From NCBI GenBank assembly GCA_049514435.1, contig JBEKVB010000001.1, forward strand, positions 62,001-126,000: a stretch of DNA of 64,000 bases. Direction: 5' to 3'. The notes under the pieces were generated by a model. That model made no database searches and was not told the origin of the DNA. It saw only the letters and a list, made by a program, of their open reading frames with translations. Source of the DNA: UBA4810 sp002479215. Its GTDB lineage: Bacteria > Desulfobacterota > Syntrophia > Syntrophales > Smithellaceae. The number at the start of each line of letters is the position of its first letter. Position 1 is the first letter of the stretch. A program made the position numbers and the translations under genes. Positions 26,338 through 34,764 of the stretch are shown piece after piece.

Positions 26338-28857
26338 ATGATCGAAATGATATTGAAAAAAATTGTGGGAACTAAGAATGATCGTGAATTGAAGCGATAT
26401 TCATTCCTGTTGGATGAAGTAAATAAATTTGAACCGATGATGATGGCTTTATCTGATGAAGAATTGCGAGCGAAAACTCCTTATTTCAAAGAAAAGTTGA
26501 AAAATGGTTCAAGCCTTGATGATATTCTAACGGAGGCATTTGCCGTAGCCAGAGAAGTATCGCGCCGCACTTTATTAATGCGTCCCTTTGATGTTCAGGT
26601 AATCGGAGGAATTGTTTTACATGAAGGCACGATTGCCGAGATGAAAACAGGTGAAGGAAAGACACTGGCGGCAACCATGCCGCTATATCTTAATGCGTTG
26701 GAAGGAAAAGGCTGCCATGTTGTTACTGTAAATGATTATTTGGCCAAAAGAGACGCAGAATGGATGGGGCCGATTTATCACTTTCTGGGTTTAAGTGTGG
26801 GAGTGATCATTCACGGCATGGATGATGATGAAAGAAGAGAAGCATATCACGCTGACATAACTTACGGCACTAATAACGAATTTGGTTTTGATTATCTTCG
26901 CGATAATATGAAGTTCAATCTTGAGGATTACGTTCAGCGAGAATTTAATTATGCCATAGTCGATGAAGTGGACAGTATTCTAATCGACGAAGCCAGAACC
27001 CCTTTGATTATTTCCGGCCCATCGGAAGAATCAACGGATAAATACAATAAAATAAACCAGTTAATTCCGAGATTAAAGAAAGATAAAGATTATACGATTG
27101 ATGAAAAGAGCCGTACGGTTGTTCTGACGGAAGAAGGAGTCGCACATATTGAGGGATTTTTAAATGTGCAAAATCTTTACGAGCCGCGAAATATTGAAAT
27201 TGTCCATCATGTAAATCAAGCTCTGCGCGCCCATACTCTCTTCAAAAGGGATGTCGATTATCTCGTGAAGGATGGGCAAGTTATAATTGTTGATGAGTTC
27301 ACCGGAAGAGTTATGCCCGGAAGGCGTTACAGTGATGGTTTGCATCAGGCGCTGGAAGCCAAGGAAAAAGTAAAAGTTGAGAGAGAAAATCAAACACTGG
27401 CTTCAATAACCTTTCAAAATTATTTTAGAATGTATAAAAAACTGGCCGGTATGACAGGAACCGCGGATACAGAAGCGGCGGAGTTTAAAAAAATATATAA
27501 TTTGGATGTTATTGTTGTGCCGACCAATATGCCAATGATTCGTAAAGATAATAATGATCTTATTTATAAAACTGAAAATGAAAAGATTAAGGCTGTTATT
27601 GAAGAAGTCAGGGCTCTGAATAAGGCGAAAAGGCCGGTACTGATTGGAACTATTTCCATCGAAAAATCAGAACTGTTAAGTAAATATCTTACCCGTGCCG
27701 GCATTAAGCACCATGTATTGAATGCTAAAAATCATGAAAAAGAAGCCGAAATAGTAGCTCAGGCCGGACAGCCGGGTATGGTTACCATATCTACCAATAT
27801 GGCTGGTCGCGGGACGGATATTCGTTTAGGCGAAAAGGTTGCCGAAATAGGCGGCCTGCATATTTTAGGTACAGAACGTCACGAAAGCCGCCGTATCGAC
27901 AATCAATTAAGAGGCCGTTCGGGACGTCAAGGCGATGACGGTTCTTCCCGCTTTTATCTTTCTTTGCAGGATGACTTACTACGTATATTTGGGGCTGATA
28001 GAATATCGTCGATTATGGACAGGATCGGTATTGAGGAAGATCAGCCGATCGAACATAAGTATATTTCCCGTGCTATTGAAAATGCCCAGAAGCGTGTGGA
28101 AGGACAAAATTTTGATATCCGCAAGCATCTTTTGGATTATGATGATGTGATGAACAGACAGAGAAAAGTTATCTATGAACAGCGAAAAAAAGTATTACGC
28201 GGAGATAACTTATGGGCAGATATTGAAGAAATGGTTGAAGAAATAGTTGACGACCTTTTATCCGAATACATAGATGAAAAAAGTCATGCCGATGACCTTA
28301 ATTTTAAAGGACTTGATGACGCTATATTTAAGCAATTCAATTTAAAGCTTAATCTGGCTAATTCAGACCAAAAAGCTTCCGCTCCGCCTATCCGAGAAGT
28401 TATAATTGAAAATGTCCTAAATCTTTTACGCGAAAAAGAAAAAAATTTCGGCAAAGAATTAATGGATTACTTGATGAAAGTAATCATGCTTCAGGCAATC
28501 GATGATCACTGGAAAGAACATTTGTTGGCCATGGATCATTTAAGAGAAGGGATTGGCTTGCGTGGTTACGGACAAAAGGATCCCGTAAGAGAGTATCAGC
28601 GTGAAGGTTACGAAATGTTCATGGAAATGATTTTCTATATTAAAATGGACACACTGGAAAAACTCTGTTTGGTTAGAATACAGAGAGAGGACGAAGTGGA
28701 AAATATCAGGCGAAAACAAAAAGAGGATTACGTTTTAAGCCGCGGAGAAGATATGCCTGCCGCACAAATAATTAAACATGAAAGCGGTAAAGTCGGACGG
28801 AATGAACCTTGTCCCTGTGGAAGTGGTAAAAAATATAAAAAATGCTGCGGCGCTTGA
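26338..28857 (+). CDS. secA: Preprotein translocase ATPase SecA
   Basis: Motor of the Sec export pathway, acting at SecYEG. The DEAD motor has Walker A KTGEGKT at residues 103-109 (Lys108), the DEAD-like VDEVDSILIDEARTPLI, and the helicase motifs TNMAGRGTD and RGRSGRQGD. Preprotein-binding and helical scaffold regions follow. It ends in a zinc-binding SEC-C tail, GRNEPCPCGSGKKYKKCC, that binds SecB or the ribosome. 839 residues is typical. The ATG follows AAGGT by a short spacer. Confidence 0.98.
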   Translation: MIEMILKKIVGTKNDRELKRYSFLLDEVNKFEPMMMALSDEELRAKTPYFKEKLKNGSSLDDILTEAFAVAREVSRRTLLMRPFDVQVIGGIVLHEGTIAEMKTGEGKTLAATMPLYLNALEGKGCHVVTVNDYLAKRDAEWMGPIYHFLGLSVGVIIHGMDDDERREAYHADITYGTNNEFGFDYLRDNMKFNLEDYVQREFNYAIVDEVDSILIDEARTPLIISGPSEESTDKYNKINQLIPRLKKDKDYTIDEKSRTVVLTEEGVAHIEGFLNVQNLYEPRNIEIVHHVNQALRAHTLFKRDVDYLVKDGQVIIVDEFTGRVMPGRRYSDGLHQALEAKEKVKVERENQTLASITFQNYFRMYKKLAGMTGTADTEAAEFKKIYNLDVIVVPTNMPMIRKDNNDLIYKTENEKIKAVIEEVRALNKAKRPVLIGTISIEKSELLSKYLTRAGIKHHVLNAKNHEKEAEIVAQAGQPGMVTISTNMAGRGTDIRLGEKVAEIGGLHILGTERHESRRIDNQLRGRSGRQGDDGSSRFYLSLQDDLLRIFGADRISSIMDRIGIEEDQPIEHKYISRAIENAQKRVEGQNFDIRKHLLDYDDVMNRQRKVIYEQRKKVLRGDNLWADIEEMVEEIVDDLLSEYIDEKSHADDLNFKGLDDAIFKQFNLKLNLANSDQKASAPPIREVIIENVLNLLREKEKNFGKELMDYLMKVIMLQAIDDHWKEHLLAMDHLREGIGLRGYGQKDPVREYQREGYEMFMEMIFYIKMDTLEKLCLVRIQREDEVENIRRKQKEDYVLSRGEDMPAAQIIKHESGKVGRNEPCPCGSGKKYKKCCGA

Positions 28858-28882
28858 GTTATTCAATAGAGGAGTAGGCTTC

Positions 28883-30082
28883 ATGCAAAAAAACAAAAAT
28901 AGAATCAGCGTTCCCGGTTTTTTGGCCAATGGAATTTCATCAGGCATTAAAGATTCGGATCAGAAGGACCTCGCTTTAATTTATTCAACCGTTCCGGCGA
29001 GGGTAGCGGCCGTATTTACCAAGAATTCTTTTAAAGCCGCGCCGCTGTTAATTGACGCCGAGCGTGTTAAAAAAGGAACAGCCCAGGCTATAATTACCAA
29101 TAGCGGATGTGCCAATGCGGCAACGGGTAAAGAAGGTTATAAGGATGCTTTAAGTGTGTCGGCTGCATTGGCCGGCCAATTGAAGATTAAGGAAGAACTT
29201 ATTTTGATGGGTTCGACAGGGGTTATTGGGAAAAGACTTCCAGTCAAAAAGATAGCCGGCGGTATGGTCAAATTGGTCAAGGGGTTGAATGGGTTTGGCA
29301 TTGAAGATGCGGAAACGGCGATGATGACCACCGATAAATATCCGAAAATAGCCATAAGGAAAGGAATTGTCGGAGCAAGAGACATTATCATTTGCGGCAT
29401 AGCCAAAGGCGCCGGTATGATCGAGCCCAATATGGCCACTTTGCTGACTTATGTAATGACCAACGCTTTAATTGATTCCAAAGCCTTAAATACGGTATTT
29501 CATCAGGCCATCGATAACACTTTCAATTCCATTAGCGTTGACGGGTGCATGAGCACCAATGATATGGCGATTATATTGGCTAACGGTTTAGCTGGCAATA
29601 ATCCCCTGGAAAGGGCTCAGGCCAGGCTGCAGCGTTTTCGCGATATGCTTTCCGATGTTTTAATGGAACTTTGCCAGGCAGTTGTCCGGGACGGTGAAGG
29701 GGCAACTAAATTTATATCTATAAATGTTGAAGGAGCAAAGTCCAGGTCTGATGCTCGCCGTGCGGCTTACGCCGTTGCCAACTCCAATTTAGTCAAAACG
29801 GCGTTTTTTGGAGAAGATCCCAATTGGGGGAGGATACTAGCTGCCCTTGGTTCGTCAGGAATACCTCTGGAAAAGGAAAGAGTAAGCCTGTCAATAGGAG
29901 ATGTATTGGTATTTTCCCAGGATTCACCAACGAATTTAAATTTAAATAAATTGAGAGAAATCTTTCAAAGAGACCGAATTGATGTGCGCATCTGGTTAGG
30001 GGGCGGAGATAAATCATATTGTGTTTACACATCTGATCTTTCCTATGACTATGTGAAAATAAACGCCGATTATTCGACTTAA
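28883..30082 (+). CDS. argJ: Bifunctional ornithine acetyltransferase/N-acetylglutamate synthase
   Basis: Recycles the acetyl group from N-acetylornithine to glutamate in arginine synthesis. Typical segments are TNSGCANAATG, STGVIGKRLP, the self-cleavage site in MIEPNMATLL (between Ala and Thr, giving alpha and beta chains) and FGEDPNWGRILAALG. 400 residues is normal. The ATG at 28883 after GAGGAG is preferred over a frame start at 28778, which would lie inside secA. There is a 25-base gap to secA, so they may be co-transcribed although unrelated in function. Confidence 0.96.
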   Translation: MQKNKNRISVPGFLANGISSGIKDSDQKDLALIYSTVPARVAAVFTKNSFKAAPLLIDAERVKKGTAQAIITNSGCANAATGKEGYKDALSVSAALAGQLKIKEELILMGSTGVIGKRLPVKKIAGGMVKLVKGLNGFGIEDAETAMMTTDKYPKIAIRKGIVGARDIIICGIAKGAGMIEPNMATLLTYVMTNALIDSKALNTVFHQAIDNTFNSISVDGCMSTNDMAIILANGLAGNNPLERAQARLQRFRDMLSDVLMELCQAVVRDGEGATKFISINVEGAKSRSDARRAAYAVANSNLVKTAFFGEDPNWGRILAALGSSGIPLEKERVSLSIGDVLVFSQDSPTNLNLNKLREIFQRDRIDVRIWLGGGDKSYCVYTSDLSYDYVKINADYST

Positions 30083-30094
30083 ATAGAGACGAGA

Positions 30095-30123
30095 GGGGTT
30101 CATACCCGTGATTAGCGCTTGAT
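30095..30123. repeat. Intergenic repeat element, single copy of a shared motif
   Basis: GGGGTTCATACCCGTGATTA followed by GCGCTTGAT. The same motif occurs at 48088-48115 (GGGGTTCATACCCGTGATAT then TAGCTTGA) and in part at 48293-48310. GGG and CCC flank TTCATA, so it can form a short stem. It lies between argJ and rpsB. Confidence 0.6.
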
Positions 30124-30180
30124 CATTTAGATTATTTATGTTAATTGCCGCGAGCCAAATTTCACACATCCTTGGATTGC

Positions 30181-30210
30181 CGGTATGTTGCTTTTTTAAA
30201 AAGTGTACCG
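30181..30210 (+). promoter_or_regulatory. Hairpin in the rpsB leader
   Basis: CGGTA (30181-30185) pairs with TACCG (30206-30210) around an inner CTTTTT/AAAAAG stem. In Proteobacteria S2 represses its own mRNA through a leader; this hairpin is a candidate for such a site, but I could not match it to a known rpsB motif. Confidence 0.3.
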
Positions 30211-30256
30211 TGCAAGTTGAAAAGGATGGAGGAAAAAACAAAATAAGGAGAAAACT

Positions 30257-31084
30257 ATGTCTGCAATTTCAATGAAACTTTTACTGGAAGCGGGTGTCCA
30301 TTTCGGGCATCAGACCAACAAGTGGAACCCAAAAATGAAACCGTATATTTTTGGGGCGAGAAATAATATTTACATTATTGATCTGCAACAAACAGTAGGT
30401 ATGTTTCAAACTGCTTACAACTTTATCGTCGATATTGTTAGTCAGGGGAAAGATGTACTTTTTGTAGGAACTAAAAAGCAATCACAGGAAGCTGTTAAAG
30501 AAGAAGCTATGCGTTGCGGCATGCCTTATGTAAATCAGCGTTGGCTTGGGGGTATGTTGACAAATTTCTTTACGATAAAAAAGAGCATTGACCGTTTAAA
30601 TACTTTAACCGGCATGTTTGCCGACGATTCTATCAAGGCATTTCCCAAAAAGGAAATAACCATGCTGCAGAAAGAGAAGGAAAAACTGGAAAATGTATTA
30701 GGAGGAATCAGAAATATGAAATCGCATCCCGCGGCTGTTTTTGTTGTCGATCCTAATCGTGAACATATAACAATTAAAGAAGCAAAAAAATTAAAAATTC
30801 CCATAGTGGCAATAGTAGATACGAATTGTGATCCCGATGATATTGATTATGTCATTCCCGGAAATGATGATGCTATCAGGGCGATAAAGCTGTTCGCCTC
30901 TAAATTTGCCGATGCGGTTTTAGAAGGAAAGAAGCAGTTTGAAGAAAAGCTATCTGCCGAATCTAATAAGCAATCGGGAGCGGCTCTCGAAGAGAAAAGG
31001 GCAGAATCCGATATTCCTGAAAGCGTAGAAATGGAAGGAAAGACCGAGGACACAGAAGAATATAGCGGTAAGTCATATAAATAA
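30257..31084 (+). CDS. rpsB: 30S ribosomal protein S2
   Basis: Small-subunit ribosomal protein. The N-terminal AGVHFGHQTNKWNPKM, YVNQRWLGGMLTNF and VDPNREHITIKEAKKL are strongly conserved, and the coiled-coil region is present. The C-terminal tail (from about residue 232) is a long charged, Glu/Lys-rich extension beyond the core. AAGGAG precedes ATG 30257. It opens the rpsB-tsf-pyrH-frr operon, a gene order conserved in many bacteria. Confidence 0.98.
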   Translation: MSAISMKLLLEAGVHFGHQTNKWNPKMKPYIFGARNNIYIIDLQQTVGMFQTAYNFIVDIVSQGKDVLFVGTKKQSQEAVKEEAMRCGMPYVNQRWLGGMLTNFFTIKKSIDRLNTLTGMFADDSIKAFPKKEITMLQKEKEKLENVLGGIRNMKSHPAAVFVVDPNREHITIKEAKKLKIPIVAIVDTNCDPDDIDYVIPGNDDAIRAIKLFASKFADAVLEGKKQFEEKLSAESNKQSGAALEEKRAESDIPESVEMEGKTEDTEEYSGKSYK

Positions 31085-31125
31085 TTAGACACGTTCTTGT
31101 TGAAAATATTAGGGAGGGAAATAAA

Positions 31126-31731
31126 TTGAAAATATCGTCAGCAATGGTTAAACAGTTGAGAGAAAAAACAGGCACAGGCATGATGGATTGCAAAGAGGCG
31201 TTAACGTCAGCAGGTGGGGATTTTGAAAAAGCCATTGATATTTTAAGGAAAAAGGGATTGTCTGCGGCAACAAAAAGATCTTCGAAAGCGGCCAAAGATG
31301 GTGCCATAGCTTCATATATTCATATGGGCGGTAGAATCGGTGTTTTGGTTGAGATAAATTGTGAAACAGATTTTGTGGCTAAAACTGAGGATTTTCAGGC
31401 AATGGCCAAGGATATTGCTATGCACATTGCCGCCTCTAATCCGCTTTATGTCCGGCCGGATCAAATTCCGCCGGAGGCTTTAAATAGAGAAAAGGAAATA
31501 TACCGTAGTCAGTTACGCGAGGGAAAAAAACCGGAAAAAATATGGGATAAAATAATAGAGGGGAAATTAAAGAAATTTTATGAAGATGTGTGTTTAACAG
31601 AGCAGAAATTCATAAAAAATACGGATATTAATGTAGAGACGCTTGTTAATAATATGATTGCCAAAACCGGTGAGAATATTATTATTCGGAGATTTGCTAG
31701 ATTTCAGCTGGGAGAGGAAATTAAAAAATAA
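31126..31731 (+). CDS. tsf: Elongation factor Ts
   Basis: Nucleotide exchange factor for EF-Tu. The start MVKQLREKTGTGMMDCKEAL contains the UBA-like domain and TxxGxxDCKxAL motif, followed by EKAIDILRKKG and the core VEINCETDFVA with the TDFV residues that displace GDP. At 201 residues it is the short form (Thermus-like) with one core subdomain. It starts at TTG 31126 after GGGAGGG. Confidence 0.96.
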   Translation: MKISSAMVKQLREKTGTGMMDCKEALTSAGGDFEKAIDILRKKGLSAATKRSSKAAKDGAIASYIHMGGRIGVLVEINCETDFVAKTEDFQAMAKDIAMHIAASNPLYVRPDQIPPEALNREKEIYRSQLREGKKPEKIWDKIIEGKLKKFYEDVCLTEQKFIKNTDINVETLVNNMIAKTGENIIIRRFARFQLGEEIKK

Positions 31732-32460
31732 ATGCCCGGGAAAAAAGAAAAAACCGTCTATAAAAGGATATTACTGAAATTAAGCGGAGAATCTCTTTTA
31801 GGCAAACAATCTTTCGGTATTGATCCCGATGTGGCTAATTTTATCGCTGAAGAAATAAAATCAGTTTCAGATTTGAATGTTCAGATTGGAATCGTCGTCG
31901 GAGGCGGGAATATATTTCGTGGATTAGAGGCTGATTCAAAAGGAATTGACAGAACTTCAGCGGATTATATGGGTATGTTGGCCACGGTGATTAATAGTTT
32001 GGCACTGCAAAGTGCTTTGGAAATGCACGGATTGCCGACACGCGTACAATCATCAATTGAAATGCATGAAATAGCAGAGCCTTTCATCCAAAGAAAAGCT
32101 GTACGTCATTTAGAGAAAGGAAGAATAGTGATATTTGCCGGAGGGACCGGCAATCCTTATTTTACGACGGATACAGCCGCGTCTTTAAGGGCAATGGAAA
32201 TAAAAGCGGATATTATCATGAAGGCCACCAAAGTTGACGGGGTATATGACAGTGATCCGGTAAAGAATAAATCTGCAAAGATGTTTAAAAAAATAAGCTA
32301 TATCGATGTATTAACCAAGGATCTTAAAGTAATGGATGCGACAGCAATATCTCTTTGTCGTGACAATTTGTTGCCAATTATTGTTTTTAATTTACAGAAG
32401 AAGGGAAATATTCGCAGTGTAATATGCGGCAAAAAAATTGGTACTTACGTGGGAGAATGA
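31732..32460 (+). CDS. pyrH: UMP kinase
   Basis: Phosphorylates UMP to UDP. It is a bacterial amino-acid-kinase-fold hexamer type with ILLKLSGESL, VVGGGNIFRG, ADYMGMLATVINSLALQ, FAGGTGNPYFTTDTAA and KATKVDGVYDSDP, all diagnostic. 242 residues. The ATG is immediately after the tsf stop codon, and frr begins one base after its own stop. Confidence 0.97.
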   Translation: MPGKKEKTVYKRILLKLSGESLLGKQSFGIDPDVANFIAEEIKSVSDLNVQIGIVVGGGNIFRGLEADSKGIDRTSADYMGMLATVINSLALQSALEMHGLPTRVQSSIEMHEIAEPFIQRKAVRHLEKGRIVIFAGGTGNPYFTTDTAASLRAMEIKADIIMKATKVDGVYDSDPVKNKSAKMFKKISYIDVLTKDLKVMDATAISLCRDNLLPIIVFNLQKKGNIRSVICGKKIGTYVGE

Positions 32461-32461
32461 T

Positions 32462-33019
32462 ATGAAAGAAAATATTTTTCAAAAACTTAAAGATGAAATG
32501 GAAAAGATTATTACAAGTTTAGATAAGTCTTTCGGCAGGGTAAGAACGGGAAGAGCGTCCGTTTCGCTGCTGGATGGAATTAAAGTTGATTATTACAGTG
32601 TTTCTACTCCCCTTGCTCAGGTGGCCACACTTTCCGTGCCGGAAAGCCGTTTAATTGTTATAGCTCCCTGGGATGTATCGATAATCGGCTCAATCGAGAA
32701 AGCAATTCAAAAATCGGATTTAGGTTTAATGCCAGCCAATGACGGCAAAATAATACGCCTTTCTATTCCTCAATTAACGGAAGAAAGGCGTAAAGAACTG
32801 GTTAAAGTCGTAAAAAAGATGGCCGAAGAAGGTAAAATTAAATTACGTAACGCGCGCAGAGACGCAAATGAAGAATTGAAAGACCTCAAAAAAAATAATA
32901 AAATGGCTGAAGACGAACTTTTTGGTGCGCAGGAAGAAGTTCAGAAATTAACTGATCGCTATATCGAAAAAACGGATAAAATCCTCGTGGCCAAAGAAAA
33001 AGAAATTATGGAACTATAA
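32462..33019 (+). CDS. frr: Ribosome recycling factor
   Basis: Releases ribosomes from mRNA after termination, together with EF-G. RVRTGRASVSLLDGIKVDYY, PWDVSIIGSIEKAI and SIPQLTEERRKELVK are the standard motifs. From ATG 32462 it is 185 residues, the normal length; an in-frame extension back to 32438 would lie in pyrH and is not used. It ends the operon; a perfect terminator follows. Confidence 0.97.
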   Translation: MKENIFQKLKDEMEKIITSLDKSFGRVRTGRASVSLLDGIKVDYYSVSTPLAQVATLSVPESRLIVIAPWDVSIIGSIEKAIQKSDLGLMPANDGKIIRLSIPQLTEERRKELVKVVKKMAEEGKIKLRNARRDANEELKDLKKNNKMAEDELFGAQEEVQKLTDRYIEKTDKILVAKEKEIMEL

Positions 33020-33032
33020 AGTTTACTTTATA

Positions 33033-33073
33033 GAAAAACAAATGGGGAGTCGAAAGCTCCCCATTTGTTTTTC
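33033..33073 (+). terminator. Strong intrinsic terminator after frr
   Basis: A 17-bp perfect stem (GAAAAACAAATGGGGAG with CTCCCCATTTGTTTTTC) closes on TCGAAAG, with the T-run inside the right arm. The A-rich left arm makes it usable in both directions. A smaller palindrome, CTATAAAG-TTTA-CTTTATAG (33014-33033), overlaps the frr stop. Confidence 0.9.
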
Positions 33074-33123
33074 TGCACTTTTTGTCTCCGGCATAATCCT
33101 TATTTAATTCAGGAAAAGAAAAA

Positions 33124-33153
33124 GAAGATCTGATTTTTGAAAATCAGATCTTC
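33124..33153. repeat. Perfect palindrome between frr and uppS
   Basis: GAAGATCTGATTTT and AAAATCAGATCTTC face each other around two bases. It sits directly upstream of the uppS promoter, so it may be a second terminator or an operator. Confidence 0.6.
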
Positions 33154-33155
33154 GA

Positions 33156-33184
33156 TTGAAAAGAACTTATCTGTCTGTTAAAAT
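33156..33184 (+). promoter_or_regulatory. Sigma-70 promoter of the uppS operon
   Basis: TTGAAA at 33156-33161, 17 bases, TAAAAT at 33179-33184, placing the start of transcription about 20 bases before uppS. Confidence 0.75.
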
Positions 33185-33210
33185 GTATATTATTCGGGAG
33201 AAAAATATTC

Positions 33211-33942
33211 ATGAAAATTGATTGGAATAATCTGCCCCAGCATATAGCTATAATTATGGATGGAAACGGGCGTTGGGCAAAACAACATACAATCGGCAGA
33301 ATCAGAGGACATAAGAAAGGAGCCCAAGCGGTAAGGACAACGGTACGTGCTTGCCGTGAAATTGGCATAAAGTATCTTACCCTATTTGCCTTTTCCATAG
33401 AAAATTGGGGGCGCCCTGAAGAAGAAGTAAATGCATTGATGTACCTGCTGGAAGAATATTTGACCAAAGAAACGAAAGAATTACAAAAAAAAGGAATAAG
33501 GCTTACGACTATCGGCGAAATAAATCGTTTACATCCGGAATTGAAGAGAAAACTTCTACAGGCAAAAGCAGAAACGGCAAAAAATAATGAAATGATTTTA
33601 AATTTGGCGTTGAGTTATGGGGGGCAGGATGAAATTATCTACGCCGTAAAAAAAATAATTCAAGATAGTAAAAAAAGTAAAATTGATATAAATGAAATCA
33701 ATAAGGAAACTTTTCAACGCTATTTATATACCTGCGGGATGCCCGATCCCGATCTGTTGATTCGTACCAGCGGCGAATATCGTATCAGTAATTTTTTACT
33801 CTGGCAAATAGCCTACACAGAACTTTATTTTACCAATGTTCTTTGGCCTGATTTTACAAAGAACGAACTTTTCAGAGCAATAGCCAGTTATCAAAAACGG
33901 GAAAGACGTTTTGGCCTAACAACGGAGCAATCGCAGGGATAA
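33211..33942 (+). CDS. uppS: Undecaprenyl diphosphate synthase (isoprenyl transferase)
   Basis: Makes the C55 lipid carrier needed for peptidoglycan, LPS and the Ara4N pathway. IIMDGNGRWAKQ holds the catalytic Asp and Arg motif. RGHKKGAQAV, TLFAFSIENWGRP, LALSYGG and PDPDLLIRTSGEYRISNFLLW follow in the canonical order. 243 residues. GGGAG precedes ATG 33211. First gene of an operon with cdsA, dxr, rseP and tsaB. Confidence 0.97.
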   Translation: MKIDWNNLPQHIAIIMDGNGRWAKQHTIGRIRGHKKGAQAVRTTVRACREIGIKYLTLFAFSIENWGRPEEEVNALMYLLEEYLTKETKELQKKGIRLTTIGEINRLHPELKRKLLQAKAETAKNNEMILNLALSYGGQDEIIYAVKKIIQDSKKSKIDINEINKETFQRYLYTCGMPDPDLLIRTSGEYRISNFLLWQIAYTELYFTNVLWPDFTKNELFRAIASYQKRERRFGLTTEQSQG

Positions 33943-33966
33943 AATAATTTTAAAAACGGGAAATAT

Positions 33967-34764
33967 ATGCAAAAAAGATGGTTGACCGGTGTTATTTTAG
34001 CGGCTGTAATACTTGTAATTATTTTAATCGGGTCTACGGAGGCACTGGCTGCTGTTATTACTATATTCATATTCGGCGGCGTCTGGGAATACAATAAAAT
34101 CGTATTTGGTAAAGGGTTTATCAAGGAAAAAATCGAAAGCTTGATTTTTTCCGTTTTAATACCCGTGGCCATTTTATATGGCAATAATCAAATTTTAATT
34201 GCCGTCATAACATTTTGTATTTTGTCAGTATTTATTTTATTTCTTTGGCAGGTAAAAGAATCAACCATTGATATTTCATCCGTGGCAAAAGTTATTTTCG
34301 GGATGATGTACATACCTTTTTTGATATCTCATTTCATTTTGTTGAGAATGTTGGAAAATGGAGTATTGTGGGTATTGTTTGTTTTGGTTCTTGCCTTTGC
34401 GGGAGATACGGCAGCTTTGTATATTGGGAAATATTTCGGTAAAAATAAATTAATTATAGCAATAAGTCCTGGTAAAACAGTGGAAGGAACAATTGGTCTT
34501 GTCTGCGGAAGCGTTGTAGCTTGCTTAATTTTCAGTTATTTTTGCCTGCCGGAAATATCAATGGTTCATATTTTCATTCTTTCTTTTGTAGGAAGTATTA
34601 TCGGGCAGTTGGGAGATCTTTGTGAATCGGCAATCAAAAGAAATTATGGGCTCAAAGATGCAAGTTCACTTCTGCCCGGACATGGCGGTCTTTTGGATCG
34701 GATGGATTGTCTGATTTTCATAGTGCCTTTCGTTTATTATTACCGGATATTTGTGATTGGATAA
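33967..34764 (+). CDS. cdsA: Phosphatidate cytidylyltransferase
   Basis: Makes CDP-diacylglycerol from CTP and phosphatidate in the inner membrane. The protein has about eight membrane helices in 265 residues. FAGDTAALYIGKYFGKNK, SPGKTVEGTIG and the C-terminal CDP-type signature SxxKRxxxxKDxxxxxPGHGGxxDRxD (here from SAIKRNYGLKD to GLLDRMD) are clear. Its stop overlaps the dxr start (TAATG). Confidence 0.96.
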   Translation: MQKRWLTGVILAAVILVIILIGSTEALAAVITIFIFGGVWEYNKIVFGKGFIKEKIESLIFSVLIPVAILYGNNQILIAVITFCILSVFILFLWQVKESTIDISSVAKVIFGMMYIPFLISHFILLRMLENGVLWVLFVLVLAFAGDTAALYIGKYFGKNKLIIAISPGKTVEGTIGLVCGSVVACLIFSYFCLPEISMVHIFILSFVGSIIGQLGDLCESAIKRNYGLKDASSLLPGHGGLLDRMDCLIFIVPFVYYYRIFVIG

